Of a DNA stretch of 64,000 bases, positions 19,647-28,783 are shown one piece after another. The notes below the pieces were generated by a model. That model had not been told where the DNA came from and searched no databases. It saw only the letters and a program-made list of their open reading frames with translations. Position 1 is the stretch's first letter. The number at the start of each line of letters is the position of its first letter. The stretch lies in contig LR134390.1 in assembly GCA_900637705.1 (NCBI GenBank), positions 2,666,001 to 2,730,000 of the forward strand. The letters are read 5' to 3'. Made by a program: the position numbers and the translations under genes. This stretch comes from Fusobacterium varium. GTDB taxonomy: Bacteria > Fusobacteriota > Fusobacteriia > Fusobacteriales > Fusobacteriaceae.

Positions 19647-20548
19647 ATGAATAAGACAATCATCACAGCAGCAATAACCGGAGCAGTACATATTCCAAGT
19701 ATGTCTGAATATCTTCCTGTCACACCTCAGCAAATAATAGATGATGCAGTAGCTGCTTATGAAGCTGGTGCAGCAGTAGTCCATATCCATGGCAGAAAAG
19801 AAAAAAATGGAAAACCTACAGGAGATCCTGAAATAATGAAAAATATTGTAGAAGAGATAAGAAAAAGATGCAATGTTGTAATAGGAATAACTACTGGAGG
19901 AGCTATTGGAATGTCTTCTGAAGAAAGACTTGCAGCAGTTCCATTCTGCAAAGCAGAACTTGCCTCTTGTAATGCTGGCTCTGTAAATTTTTGTTTTTCA
20001 CCAATCGCTGATAAAATAAAAATTCCAAAATATGATTGGGAAATTCCTTTTGTAAAAAATACATATGATCTTCCTTTTGTAAATACTTTTCAAGGAATAG
20101 AAGACTATATAAAGGTTATGGGTGAGAATGGTACAAAACCTGAATTTGAAGTCTATGAAGTAGGAATGATCAATAATATTGCTTATTTTATGAAAAAAGG
20201 ATTATTAAAAGGACCTATTTATCTTCAATTTGTATTGGGAATAATGGGAGGACTTCCTGCTACAGTAGACAATCTTTTATTTCTATATAATACAGCTAAA
20301 AAACAATTGGGAGATAATTTTGTCTGGTCATGTGCAGCAGCTGGAAAAGATCAATTTAATATAGTGACTACAGCTGTTATTCTTGGTGGAAATGCAAGAG
20401 TTGGATTAGAAGATAATTTATACATAAAAAAGGTCAATTAGCAAAATCAAATGCAGAGGGTGTAAAAAAAATAAAAGAGATAGTTGAATTACTAGGAAAA
20501 GAAATAGCAACACCTGAAGAAGCTAGAAAAATTATTTTTGGAAAATAA
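19647..20548 (+). CDS. Beta-keto acid cleavage enzyme (BKACE, DUF849; frame broken by a one-base A-run deficit)
   Basis: 300 aa after correction. The family signatures ITAAITGAVHIPSMSEYLPVTP, the zinc-binding HIHGR and FVLGIMGGLPATVDNLLFL are present. BKACE enzymes condense a 3-keto acid with acetyl-CoA to give acetoacetate and a new acyl-CoA. As sequenced the frame stops at 20441. One A added to the A6 run at 20426-20431 continues it as IKKGQLAKSNAEGVKKIKEI and ends at 20548, the normal C-terminus. Two ATGs, 19641 and 19647, are possible; the second has better spacing from AAGGGGGA. It follows the dehydrogenase by 18 nt. The lysine-pathway genes kamDE and kdd are not nearby, so this is probably a different substrate. 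Confidence 0.87.
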
Positions 20549-20589
20549 AAAATTAAAAGTCTGATTAAAAAACATTTTGGAGGTAAGAT

Positions 20590-21945
20590 ATGATTAAAAA
20601 ATTAACAAATTTTTGTACTGCCATGGTACAAGCATTTTTACCTGATCCTTTTATTTTTGCATTAATATTATCTGCAATAGTATTTTTATTGGGAGTATTT
20701 ACAAATGGAGAAACACCATACCAAATGGTATTACATTGGGGAAATGGATTCTGGGGGTTTTTAGGATTCTCTATGCAGATGGTACTTGTAATAATATTTG
20801 GAAACTGTCTAGCCACTGCTCCAGTATTTCATAAATTAGTAAAAAGATTGGCTTTAATACCAAAAACTCCAAAGCAGGCAGTTGCTTTTGTTACCTTTGC
20901 AGCAGCAATAGCTACATTGATTCAATGGGGATTTGGATTAGTAATTGGAGCTATCCTAGCTAAAGAAGTAGCAAAAACAGTTAAAAAAGTAGACTATCCA
21001 CTTTTAATTGCTTCAGCATATTCCACATTTATGCTTTCAGTTTTAACTAGTTCAATTACACTAAAAGCAGCCAGTAATGTAGATGAACTGATTAAAATAA
21101 CTAGTGGAACAGTTACAGACCTTGTTCCTTTAGGTGCAACAAGTTATCACATTACCACTTTGATAGCTCTTTTAATAATGCTGATAACTCTTCCATTGTT
21201 AAATGCAGCTATGCACCCAAATGAAGAAAATACAAAAAGCATTGATGTAAATTTATTAAAAGAAGAAACAGTAGTTATGGAAAGACCTGATAAACCTACT
21301 GTGGCTCAACGTCTTGAATACAGTAAAATAATCCCTGTATTGATATTTATAGCAGGAATGACTTTTGTAATAAATCATTTCTTTATTCTTGGCAAAAGCC
21401 TTAATATTGATATAATGAATTTTATTCTTTTAATCTTTGGAATTTTATTGCATAAGACTCCTATTAATTATATTCAAGCTGTTGGAAATGCTGCAAGAAA
21501 CTCAGCTGGAATTATACTTCAATTTCCTTTTTATGCTGGAATCATGGGAATGATGACAGGCTTAAATCAATCTGGTATTTCGATAGCAGGACTTATTTCT
21601 GAAAAAATGGTAGCTTTATCTACTGCTCACACATTTCCATTATTATCTTTTGGAAGTGCAGCTATAGTTAATATGTTTGTTCCATCAGCTGGAGGACAAT
21701 GGGCAGTACAGGCACCAGTATTATTTCCAGCAGGGCATGCCTTAGGTGTTAGTCCTGCATTAACTACTATGTCTTTATGTTGGGGAGATACATGGACAAA
21801 TATGATACAGCCTTTCTGGGCTCTTCCAGGTTTAGGTATAGCAAAACTTGGAGTTAGGGATATTATGGGATATTGTGTAATGGTATTTTTATGGACAGGA
21901 TTTATTATTCTGGCATCAATACTTATGTGGACATATTTATTTTAA
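20590..21945 (+). CDS. AtoE-type short-chain fatty acid transporter
   Basis: 451 aa with about 11 membrane segments. FFILGKSLNIDIMNFILLIFGILL and the conserved AIVNMFVPSAGGQWAVQAPVL and GDTWTNMIQPFWALPGLGIA identify the AtoE/TIGR00366 family, which is linked to transport of acetoacetate and other short-chain acids. Downstream of the cleavage enzyme it may export acetoacetate or import the substrate. The ribosome site TGGAGGTAAG is close to the ATG. Confidence 0.88.
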   Translation: MIKKLTNFCTAMVQAFLPDPFIFALILSAIVFLLGVFTNGETPYQMVLHWGNGFWGFLGFSMQMVLVIIFGNCLATAPVFHKLVKRLALIPKTPKQAVAFVTFAAAIATLIQWGFGLVIGAILAKEVAKTVKKVDYPLLIASAYSTFMLSVLTSSITLKAASNVDELIKITSGTVTDLVPLGATSYHITTLIALLIMLITLPLLNAAMHPNEENTKSIDVNLLKEETVVMERPDKPTVAQRLEYSKIIPVLIFIAGMTFVINHFFILGKSLNIDIMNFILLIFGILLHKTPINYIQAVGNAARNSAGIILQFPFYAGIMGMMTGLNQSGISIAGLISEKMVALSTAHTFPLLSFGSAAIVNMFVPSAGGQWAVQAPVLFPAGHALGVSPALTTMSLCWGDTWTNMIQPFWALPGLGIAKLGVRDIMGYCVMVFLWTGFIILASILMWTYLF

Positions 21946-21969
21946 AAAGATAGAAGCCATATAAAAAAT

Positions 21970-21993
21970 GAGAAGCCATTATTTTGGCTTCTC
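21970..21993. terminator. Bidirectional terminator between atoE-like gene and rpmA
   Basis: GAGAAGCCA/TGGCTTCTC arms of nine bp with a six-nt loop lie between convergent genes. A T-rich tail follows on the minus strand, and a shorter one on the plus strand. Confidence 0.85.
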
Positions 21994-22013
21994 AATATTT
22001 TCATTAAATACTA

Positions 22014-22298
22014 TTATTTTTCAGAGTAAATTGAAACTTGTTTTTTATCTTTTCCAAGTCTTTCAAATTTTACATAACCATCAATTAAAGCAAATAAAGT
22101 GTGGTCTTTACCCATTCCCATGTTGTTTCCTGCATGAATAGCAGTTCCTCTTTGTCTAACTATGATGTTTCCAGCTTTTACAACTTCTCCATCATATTTT
22201 TTAATTCCAAGATATTTAGGATTTGAGTCTCTTCCGTTTTTAACAGAACCTTGCCCTTTTTTATGTGCAAATAATTGTATATTTAAAGTAAATTGCAT
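22014..22298 (-). CDS. rpmA: 50S ribosomal protein L27 with cleavable N-terminal extension
   Basis: 94 aa. It begins [10 protein letters not shown], then [20 protein letters not shown], the mature L27 start. The extension before Ala11 is the type removed by the Prp protease in Firmicutes and Fusobacteria; cleavage is expected between Phe10 and Ala11. Mature L27 reaches into the peptidyl-transferase centre of the ribosome. It is cotranscribed after rplU and prp, with the ribosome site AAGGAGG inside the end of prp. Confidence 0.97.
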   Translation of the reverse strand: MQFTLNIQLFAHKKGQGSVKNGRDSNPKYLGIKKYDGEVVKAGNIIVRQRGTAIHAGNNMGMGKDHTLFALIDGYVKFERLGKDKKQVSIYSEK

Positions 22299-22634
22299 CT
22301 ATTTTTCCTCCTTCTCTACAAGCTTTACATTTTTAGGATATTCTTTTGATAAATTTTTAACCATTAAAGCCATGCTTTCCAAAAGAGTTTCTAGTTCCCT
22401 TTCTTTACCCTTACTATCCATTCCTCTCATATCTACCCTAAGGTATCCATCAGAATCCATATCAAATTTAGGTATCAGCTCAAGAACGTCTTGCATTCCG
22501 CCTAAAGGCATTTGTAATGCCATTGACAGAGCTGCACATACTATATCTTCTCCATAGTCAGCATAGTCTGAATGCCCAGTAGCCTTGTATCCCACAATTC
22601 TACCATTTTTTCTAAAAATTTCAACTCTCGTCAT
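22299..22634 (-). CDS. prp: Ribosomal-processing cysteine protease Prp
   Basis: 111 aa. The catalytic pair is in [19 protein letters not shown] (His21 and Cys33). Prp removes the N-terminal extension of L27, which is encoded directly downstream and carries the matching site. The start has no clear ribosome site and lies six nt after the rplU stop, so translation is probably coupled. Length is normal for the family. Confidence 0.95.
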   Translation of the reverse strand: MTRVEIFRKNGRIVGYKATGHSDYADYGEDIVCAALSMALQMPLGGMQDVLELIPKFDMDSDGYLRVDMRGMDSKGKERELETLLESMALMVKNLSKEYPKNVKLVEKEEK

Positions 22635-22640
22635 AATTGA

Positions 22641-22952
22641 TTAAGCGTTGATTGAAGTAACTTTGATCTCAGTAAATAATTGTCTGTGACCTTTTTTTCT
22701 GTGGTATCCTGTTTTTGGCTTGTATTTGAAGTTAACAACTTTAGCACCTTTACCTTGAGCTACTACTTCTGCTACAACCTTAGCTCCATCAACTACAGGA
22801 GTTCCAACTTTTACAGTTTCTCCATTAGCTACTAAAAGAACTTCAGTTAATTCTACAGTTGCGTTAACTTCAGCATTTAATTTTTCTACTCTTAATACGT
22901 CACCTTCTGCTACTTTGTACTGTTTACCACCAGTTTTTATAACTGCGTACAT
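22641..22952 (-). CDS. rplU: 50S ribosomal protein L21
   Basis: 103 aa from the ATG at 22952, which has GGAGGTG eight nt before it. An upstream in-frame extension runs through the 5' leader and is not coding. [18 protein letters not shown] and [20 protein letters not shown] are typical L21. First gene of rplU-prp-rpmA. Confidence 0.97.
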   Translation of the reverse strand: MYAVIKTGGKQYKVAEGDVLRVEKLNAEVNATVELTEVLLVANGETVKVGTPVVDGAKVVAEVVAQGKGAKVVNFKYKPKTGYHRKKGHRQLFTEIKVTSINA

Positions 22953-23020
22953 TTTAACACCTCCAAAAGTATTGCAATCGCTGGTTGGGGTTGCTGATGA
23001 CCCTTTCCAAGCGTAATCTA
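22953..23020 (-). promoter_or_regulatory. 5' leader of rplU, candidate ribosomal-protein leader RNA
   Basis: About 68 nt between the expected transcription start and rplU. It includes GGGTCATCAGCAACCCC, which can form a small stem (GGGT/ACCC). Autoregulatory L21 leaders are known in low-GC bacteria; whether this one belongs to them was not tested. Confidence 0.45.
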
Positions 23021-23026
23021 CGGTAA

Positions 23027-23055
23027 AGTATATCATAATATATATGAAATGTCAA
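23027..23055 (-). promoter_or_regulatory. Sigma-70 promoter of rplU-prp-rpmA
   Basis: On the minus strand TTGACA (23050-23055) and TATACT (23027-23032) are 17 nt apart, a near-consensus promoter. Confidence 0.85.
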
Positions 23056-23170
23056 TAAAAATAAGACATTTATTGAACTCTAAATTAAAATATTTTTTTC
23101 TTAAAAATCAACTAAAAAATTATAATTTTCTTCTAAACTATTCTCTCTTTATTTTATAAAAAACTATCAT

Positions 23171-23216
23171 AAAAAGAAAGTTTTAGAATTTATAAATTTC
23201 CTAAATCCTAAAACTT
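23171..23216 (-). terminator. Terminator of the LacI-controlled sugar operon
   Basis: AAGTTTTAG/CTAAAACTT arms with an inner AATTTATAAATT stem, followed on the minus strand by TTCTTTTT, just after the last gene of the operon. Confidence 0.75.
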
Positions 23217-23227
23217 ACTTTTGAATT

Positions 23228-24265
23228 TTATAATTTTATCTCTTTTTTCTCTTCAATAGCTTTTATTATACCTTTTACTACTTTTATAGAAATAAGACCA
23301 TCTTCTGCTGTTACAGGAGATTTTTCATTCTTTAAAATAGTATTTATAAAAGCATCTATTACACCAGTTTTTGTCTGGTTATCATTTGTCTGTATAGCTT
23401 CAACTTCAAGCTCTTCTATTTTTCCACTTTGATCTATTATCTTTATCTGATATTTAGGATCATCATATATTCTTATTATCCCTTTTTCCATATAAAGTAC
23501 AGTTGAATTATCCTCCTGACCATAATATGTCCAGCTGAAAGTTCCTGTTCCTATTGTTCCACATTTCATTTTTAATATACAAATCGCATTATCATATACT
23601 TCTATAGGTTCTCCATTTTCAAAAGTTTTATGCAGAGTTCCTCCCATTCCACAAACGCTTTCAAATTCAGAATCTGTAAGATATCTGATAATATCTATTT
23701 TATGAACCCCTAAATCACCTATTACTCCAAATTCACATTTATCTTTTTGAAAAAACCATGTATTTTTAGATTTACTCTCTGTCCAAGACTCAGGTCCTCC
23801 ATGTCCGAAAGTAGTTCTAAAAGTAATTACTTTTCCTAGCTTTCCACTTTTTATTATATCTCTGACCCTTTTATGAGCTTCTGTAAATCTCTGATTATGA
23901 TCCATCATAAATATTTTTCCAGTTTTTTTCTGTACCTCTGCTATTTTTTCAGCTTCTTCCACACTTTTAGTCATGGGCTTTTCACACAATACATGTTTTC
24001 CAAGTTCCATAGCTTTTGTCGATATAATATAATGCATATTATTAGGAGTGCAGTCACTTATAGCATCTATTTCTGGATTATTTAATATATCCATGTATTC
24101 ATCTGCTACTTTTCCTCCAAACTTTTCTACCATCAATTCAGCTCTCTTTTTATTTAAATCATAAAATGCTACTATTTCTACATTAGGATTATCTAGATAT
24201 TCAGGAGCATGTCTTTTTTCAGTTATGGAACCACAGCCAATTATTCCTACTTTTATCTTTTTCAT
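23228..24265 (-). CDS. Gfo/Idh/MocA-family NAD(P)-dependent oxidoreductase
   Basis: 345 aa. The Rossmann motif KVGIIGCGSITEKRHAPEYL is at the N-terminus and the EKPMTKSVEEAEKIAEV motif holds the conserved lysine. The C-terminal half is the GFO/IDH/MocA substrate domain (GVIGDLGVHKIDIIRYL). Such enzymes oxidise or epimerise sugars and inositols. It is the last gene of a ribose-type ABC operon, next to a TIM-barrel isomerase, so it probably starts breakdown of the imported sugar or cyclitol. The substrate is not identifiable. Confidence 0.88.
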   Translation of the reverse strand: MKKIKVGIIGCGSITEKRHAPEYLDNPNVEIVAFYDLNKKRAELMVEKFGGKVADEYMDILNNPEIDAISDCTPNNMHYIISTKAMELGKHVLCEKPMTKSVEEAEKIAEVQKKTGKIFMMDHNQRFTEAHKRVRDIIKSGKLGKVITFRTTFGHGGPESWTESKSKNTWFFQKDKCEFGVIGDLGVHKIDIIRYLTDSEFESVCGMGGTLHKTFENGEPIEVYDNAICILKMKCGTIGTGTFSWTYYGQEDNSTVLYMEKGIIRIYDDPKYQIKIIDQSGKIEELEVEAIQTNDNQTKTGVIDAFINTILKNEKSPVTAEDGLISIKVVKGIIKAIEEKKEIKL

Positions 24266-24274
24266 CTCTGCCTC

Positions 24275-25201
24275 CTACATTTTTTCCTTCAAATATTTAT
24301 ATCCCAGCTCAAGACCTTCTTTCACTTTTTCAATTGTATCTTGATATTCTAAATCCTCATGTTCTATTACTAATTCATCATCATACCCTATTTCTTTCAG
24401 TGTATCAATAAATTTTTTCCAGTTTATATCTCCTTTTCCAGGCATTCTATGTCGCCAGAATCCTAAATCCCAATTATCCTTTCTCCCCAATTGTTTTCCT
24501 AAAATGCTATAATATTTTTTCTTATCTTCAAATACTTCTGTATCTTTAGCATGAACTTCAAATATTCTATCTTTATAATCTTTTAATCCTTGTATATAAT
24601 CTATTCCCAGCCATACCAAATGTGATGGATCATAATTTAATCCAAAATTGTCATAAGGCAATCTTTTAAACATCTCATCCCATAGTTCAGGAGAATATGA
24701 AATAGTTCCTGCCCAACCACTTTCATGCCAACCTGGCATAGAACAATTTTCTATTATTATTCTCACATTTTTTTCTTTTGCATATTCAAGTATAGGCTTG
24801 AATACTTTTTCCATCTCATCAAAATTTTCTTCAATAGGAAGTGTCATATCTCTTCCTATGAAAGTTCCTACATTTTTTACTCCTAAAAGTGAAGCAGCAT
24901 CTATTACTTTTATTAAATGGTCATTATATCCTTTTCTTTTTACCAAATCATGATCCAAATTATTATCATAATAAGCAAGGGTTACTATTGTCATATTTCT
25001 TTCTTTAAGAAAATCATTCAATTTATCTGCTTCTTCTCTAGTAAAATTTACTACATCTATATCACTTCCTGAATAATCTCTGGAATTAGTTTTAGGCCAA
25101 CATGAAACTTCTAATGTTTCAAATCCTATCTTATGAGCCCATTCTATTTTTTCATATATAGACATATCTCCCATGATGCCAGTTAAAAATCCTAATTTCA
25201 T
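24275..25201 (-). CDS. Sugar phosphate isomerase/epimerase (xylose isomerase-like TIM barrel)
   Basis: 308 aa. The start at 25201 (MKLGFLTGIMGD) was chosen because GGAGG lies just before it; a start four codons earlier would place that site inside the gene. The barrel has the metal-binding acids typical of AP-endonuclease-2 folds: IIIENCSMPGW, LNYDPSHLVWLG, FEVHAKDTEVF and LVIEHEDLEY. It lies ten nt from the oxidoreductase, with which it probably forms a short catabolic path. Confidence 0.87.
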   Translation of the reverse strand: MKLGFLTGIMGDMSIYEKIEWAHKIGFETLEVSCWPKTNSRDYSGSDIDVVNFTREEADKLNDFLKERNMTIVTLAYYDNNLDHDLVKRKGYNDHLIKVIDAASLLGVKNVGTFIGRDMTLPIEENFDEMEKVFKPILEYAKEKNVRIIIENCSMPGWHESGWAGTISYSPELWDEMFKRLPYDNFGLNYDPSHLVWLGIDYIQGLKDYKDRIFEVHAKDTEVFEDKKKYYSILGKQLGRKDNWDLGFWRHRMPGKGDINWKKFIDTLKEIGYDDELVIEHEDLEYQDTIEKVKEGLELGYKYLKEKM

Positions 25202-25226
25202 ATGAACCTCCATATTTTATTGTATT

Positions 25227-26188
25227 TTAATCATTACCTTTCTTACTTTGGAATATTACTGCTAAAATTATTATTATTCCTTTTACTAATCCTGATAAGA
25301 ACGGCGGAATACGTGCTGCTATAAGGATTCCTTCTATCATTTGAAGCATTATAGCCCCTAGAAAAGTTCCCATTATTTTTCCTCTCCCACCATTCATAGA
25401 TGTCCCTCCAATAGCAACTGCTGCTATTGCATCAAGTTCAAAAGACATTCCTACATTGGCTGCTGTAATAGATGTAAGTCTTGAAGAAAGAAGAAATGAT
25501 GCTATTCCTGTTAAAAATCCTGTAAGTGTAAAACATAATGTTTTTACTTTTACTACATTTACACCAGTAAGAAATGTAGCATTTTCATTAGAACCTACAG
25601 CATATACATATCTTCCAAACTTTGTATACTTCACTAAAATAACCATAAGTATAGTTATTATTATAAAAATTATTGCAAGATTAGGTATACCTAAAAATTT
25701 ACCTGCTGCTATTTTTCTAAAACTCATGAGTATTTTCATTTTGATATTAAAAGGTCCACCTTGTCCAAGCTGAACTATTATAGATCTATAAGCACTCATT
25801 GTAGCAAGAGTAACTATAAAAGGTGCCATTTTACCTTTATTTGTAATAAGTCCATTAATAGTTCCAAGTAAAGCTCCAAATACCATACAGAATAGCAACA
25901 TAATAAGTGGACTTTCTGTCCTGTTAAGAACAACTACTCCCAATCCAGCTACAAGGGCACACTGAGAACCTACTGATAAATCTATCTGTCCCGATATTAT
26001 TATAAGAGTCATTCCGAGAGCTATTATCCCTTTAATAGATGACTGAAGCATAAGTGTAGATAAATTTGTCCAAGACAGGAAGGAATGATTTATTACAGTT
26101 GCTATTATAACAAGAACTAAAAAAGAAAATACAAATGTATAATTAGAATATATTTTTTCATATCTAGATTTTTATTCAACTGACTCAT
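25227..26188 (-). CDS. Ribose-type ABC transporter permease (frame broken by a one-base A-run deficit)
   Basis: 320 aa after correction, usual for RbsC. The conserved permease motif LIIISGQIDLSVGSQCALVAG and the C-terminal AIAAVAIGGTSMNGGRGKIMGTFLGA are present. As sequenced the long frame opens only at an internal Met (26051). One A added to the A6 run at 26153-26158 extends it to the ATG at 26188, which overlaps the ATPase stop as ATGA. The added N-terminus contains the first membrane helix (FSFLVLVIIATVI). It forms the channel for the sugar bound by the adjoining periplasmic protein. Confidence 0.87.
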
Positions 26189-27681
26189 ATTTTTTCCTCC
26201 ATATTTGCTCCAGTAGCATAGTGCATGATATTTATCTCACTGAACTCATCTCTTGTTAATTCTTTATTTATTTTTCCCTTATACATTACAAAACATCTGT
26301 CTGCTACTTTATTTATTTCTGGATATTCAGAACTGAATATTATTATTCCTTTACCAGTTTTAGCCAATTCATTGATTATTTTATAAATTTCAAACTTAGC
26401 TCCTACATCTATACCTTGTGTAGGATTATCTAAAATTATCACATCAGTATCCAGTTCAAGACATCTTCCTATGATTATCTTCTGTTGATTTCCACCTGAT
26501 AATGATGTTATATAATCATCATAGTGTCCAATTTTCGTGGACATCTCTTTTTTTCTTATATTAAATCTTTCTACTTCTGATTTATCATCAATAAAAAGTT
26601 TTTTATGCTTTGAAACAAATCTAGACACAGAAAAATTATTAAGTATACTCATATCTTTTATAATAGAACGTTCTTTTCTATTTCTCTGCACCATACTTAT
26701 TCCACTTTCAACTGTATCTTTTATACTTTTATAACCTAATTTTTTCCCATTTACCCATACTTCTCCAGAATCTATTTTGCACACACCATATAGTGCCTCT
26801 GCCAGCTGATCTCTTCCATCTCCATGCAGTCCTGTAACTGCTATAACTTCACCTTTTCTTAGATTAAATGATATGTCCTCAAATTTTCCTTTTGAAGTTA
26901 TATTTTTTACTTCCATTAATATTTGCTCTGATATTTTTTCTTTTTCTATCTTTTCATTTTCTATACATCTTCCAACAAGAAGTTCTGTAGCTTTTCTTTC
27001 ATTTATATCTTTAAAATATCCACTCTCTATAAATTTCCCATCTCTAAGTACTGTATATCTATCACATATACTAAAAAGTTCTGGCATTTTATGGGATATA
27101 TAAATCATGGTTACTCCCTGTTCTTTCAATCTTCTCATAAGAACAAAAAGCATTTCTATTTCTTTATTAGTTAAGGCTGTTGTAGGCTCATCCATTATTA
27201 TAAGTTTAGCATCAAAAAGAAGAGCTTTTGCTATTTCAACAAGCTGTTTTCTCGATGTTTCTAAATGTCTTACTTCCATTTCTGGATCAATATCCAAATT
27301 CATTTTTTCTAAAATTTCTTTAGATTTCTTTATCATCTCTTTTTTATCTAAAAACCCATATTTATTAACAAGTTCTTCCCCAAGAAAAAGATTTTCATAA
27401 ACAGTAAGATCATTTACCAGATTCAATTCCTGATGTATAAATCTTATTCCTATTCCTTGTGTTTTTTTAGTATTAAGATCCTCTATTTTCTTCCCATTAA
27501 AAAAAATCTCTCCTTGTGTAGGCGGAAATGTCCCTGCCAAAATATTCATTAGAGTTGATTTTCCTGCTCCATTTTCTCCCAATAGTCCATGTATTTCCCC
27601 TTTTTCTACACTGAGAGAAACATTTTTCAAAGCTTCTACAGGACCAAAACATTTCACTATATTCTTCATCTCCAAAAGCAT
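26185..27681 (-). CDS. Ribose-type ABC transporter ATPase with two nucleotide-binding domains
   Basis: About 498 aa. The N-terminal ABC domain has GENGAGKSTLMNIL (Walker A) and ETSRKQLVEIAKAL in place of a canonical LSGGQ, as is usual in RbsA. The C-terminal ABC domain has LSGGNQQKIIIGRCLE. The two halves power sugar import. An alternative GTG start lies four codons upstream; neither has a strong ribosome site. It overlaps the permease start by four nt. Its position after the binding-protein gene is typical of rbs-type operons. Confidence 0.9.
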   Translation of the reverse strand: MLLEMKNIVKCFGPVEALKNVSLSVEKGEIHGLLGENGAGKSTLMNILAGTFPPTQGEIFFNGKKIEDLNTKKTQGIGIRFIHQELNLVNDLTVYENLFLGEELVNKYGFLDKKEMIKKSKEILEKMNLDIDPEMEVRHLETSRKQLVEIAKALLFDAKLIIMDEPTTALTNKEIEMLFVLMRRLKEQGVTMIYISHKMPELFSICDRYTVLRDGKFIESGYFKDINERKATELLVGRCIENEKIEKEKISEQILMEVKNITSKGKFEDISFNLRKGEVIAVTGLHGDGRDQLAEALYGVCKIDSGEVWVNGKKLGYKSIKDTVESGISMVQRNRKERSIIKDMSILNNFSVSRFVSKHKKLFIDDKSEVERFNIRKKEMSTKIGHYDDYITSLSGGNQQKIIIGRCLELDTDVIILDNPTQGIDVGAKFEIYKIINELAKTGKGIIIFSSEYPEINKVADRCFVMYKGKINKELTRDEFSEINIMHYATGANMEEKI

Positions 27682-27710
27682 GACCTTTATCACCTACCCC
27701 CATCTTTTAA

Positions 27711-27734
27711 TAAGGGTGGGAATTCCCACCCTTA
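27711..27734. repeat. Perfect 24-bp palindrome between binding-protein and ATPase genes
   Basis: TAAGGGTGGGAAT and its exact complement form a GC-rich hairpin in otherwise AT-rich DNA. It lies just after the binding-protein gene, where such hairpins usually protect the upstream mRNA and partly terminate, so that more binding protein than ATPase is made. Confidence 0.65.
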
Positions 27735-27746
27735 AATTAATTTATT

Positions 27747-28745
27747 TTAGATTCCACTCTCATATCTTATTTTCCATTGCTCACTCTTCATATAATCTTT
27801 ATAGTTATTGTTATCTATTGTTTCTGTAGGGATAAGATATAATCCAGAAAATGTTTTTCCATCTAATACATCAGCACCCATCTTAACTGCATCTCTTACC
27901 ATTGTAGGTGAAAACAAATAAGTTACTTGATCTATTCCAAGATCATTTTTAATTATATCAAAAGTTTCAATATTTTCTCTTCTTCCACCAACACCAGTTA
28001 CAAGTTTAATATTAAGCTTAGCATCTCCACTATAACTCATTATTGCATCTAATACTCCAAGAGCAACTTCATCATCATGAGTAAATACAGCTTTTATACT
28101 TTCTACTTCATCTTTTTTCAAACTGTTAAGAAGTGTTTCCATCTGTTCCTGAGCTTTTGCTCTTTGCCAGTCAGTACTGAATTGTTGGATAATATTGATA
28201 TTTTTATCAGCAGTTTTTGCAAATCCTTCTGAACGTTGTTGAGGAACTGTAGAGTTATCCCCTTTAAATTCAAGAATATTTACTTTACCTTTTTTAAGAT
28301 CCTCTGCAAAATATTTATTTAAATATTTTCCAGTTTCTTCTCCTATTGTAAAGTTATCCCCCATAACTTCAGCAGTAGGTTTAAATTCATCAATTAAACG
28401 ATCATAGATGATTAATGGAATCTTAGCTTCCATTACCTTCATAGCTCCTGATCTTAATTCATTTCCATTATGAGGCCATAAAACAATACAATCTACTTTT
28501 TCATTAATTAAAGTGTCCAATTGATTATTTTGTTCTGATGCTTCAGCTGAAGTAAGAAATTTGTATTCAAATCCATTAGCTTTAGAATACTCTTCAGCTG
28601 CTGCTCTAGCATGTTTTATGCTTTCTCCTAAAAATCCATGAGTTGCATTTGGCATGACAATTCCTAAAACTTTCCCTCCAGCATTTGCAAATGCAGCCAC
28701 ACTTAAAAGTAACAATACTGCTAACAATGTAAAAAATCTCTTCAT
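27747..28745 (-). CDS. Periplasmic sugar-binding protein of the ribose/galactose type
   Basis: 332 aa. It has a clear signal peptide, MKRFFTLLAVLLLLSVAAFA followed by NAGGK, and the Peripla_BP_4 fold (GIVMPNATHGFLGESIKHA, CIVLWPHNGNE, FTHDDEVALGVLDAI). It binds the sugar in the periplasm and delivers it to the permease. The ATG at 28745 has AAGGAGG eleven nt before it. The gene directly follows the LacI-family regulator. The exact sugar is unknown. Confidence 0.88.
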   Translation of the reverse strand: MKRFFTLLAVLLLLSVAAFANAGGKVLGIVMPNATHGFLGESIKHARAAAEEYSKANGFEYKFLTSAEASEQNNQLDTLINEKVDCIVLWPHNGNELRSGAMKVMEAKIPLIIYDRLIDEFKPTAEVMGDNFTIGEETGKYLNKYFAEDLKKGKVNILEFKGDNSTVPQQRSEGFAKTADKNINIIQQFSTDWQRAKAQEQMETLLNSLKKDEVESIKAVFTHDDEVALGVLDAIMSYSGDAKLNIKLVTGVGGRRENIETFDIIKNDLGIDQVTYLFSPTMVRDAVKMGADVLDGKTFSGLYLIPTETIDNNNYKDYMKSEQWKIRYESGI

Positions 28746-28783
28746 CAAATCAATCCTCCTTTTATTTTATTAGAGATATCTCT

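Noticed and set aside
22953-23036. 28-residue N-terminal extension of L21
   Set aside because: It overlaps the -10 element and leader of a near-consensus promoter, and the ATG at 22952 has GGAGGTG and gives the standard L21 start.
26650-26680. AGAACGTTCT palindrome in the ABC ATPase gene as another LacI operator
   Set aside because: It differs from the TGAAAACGTTTTCA sites in the arms and lies deep in the operon.
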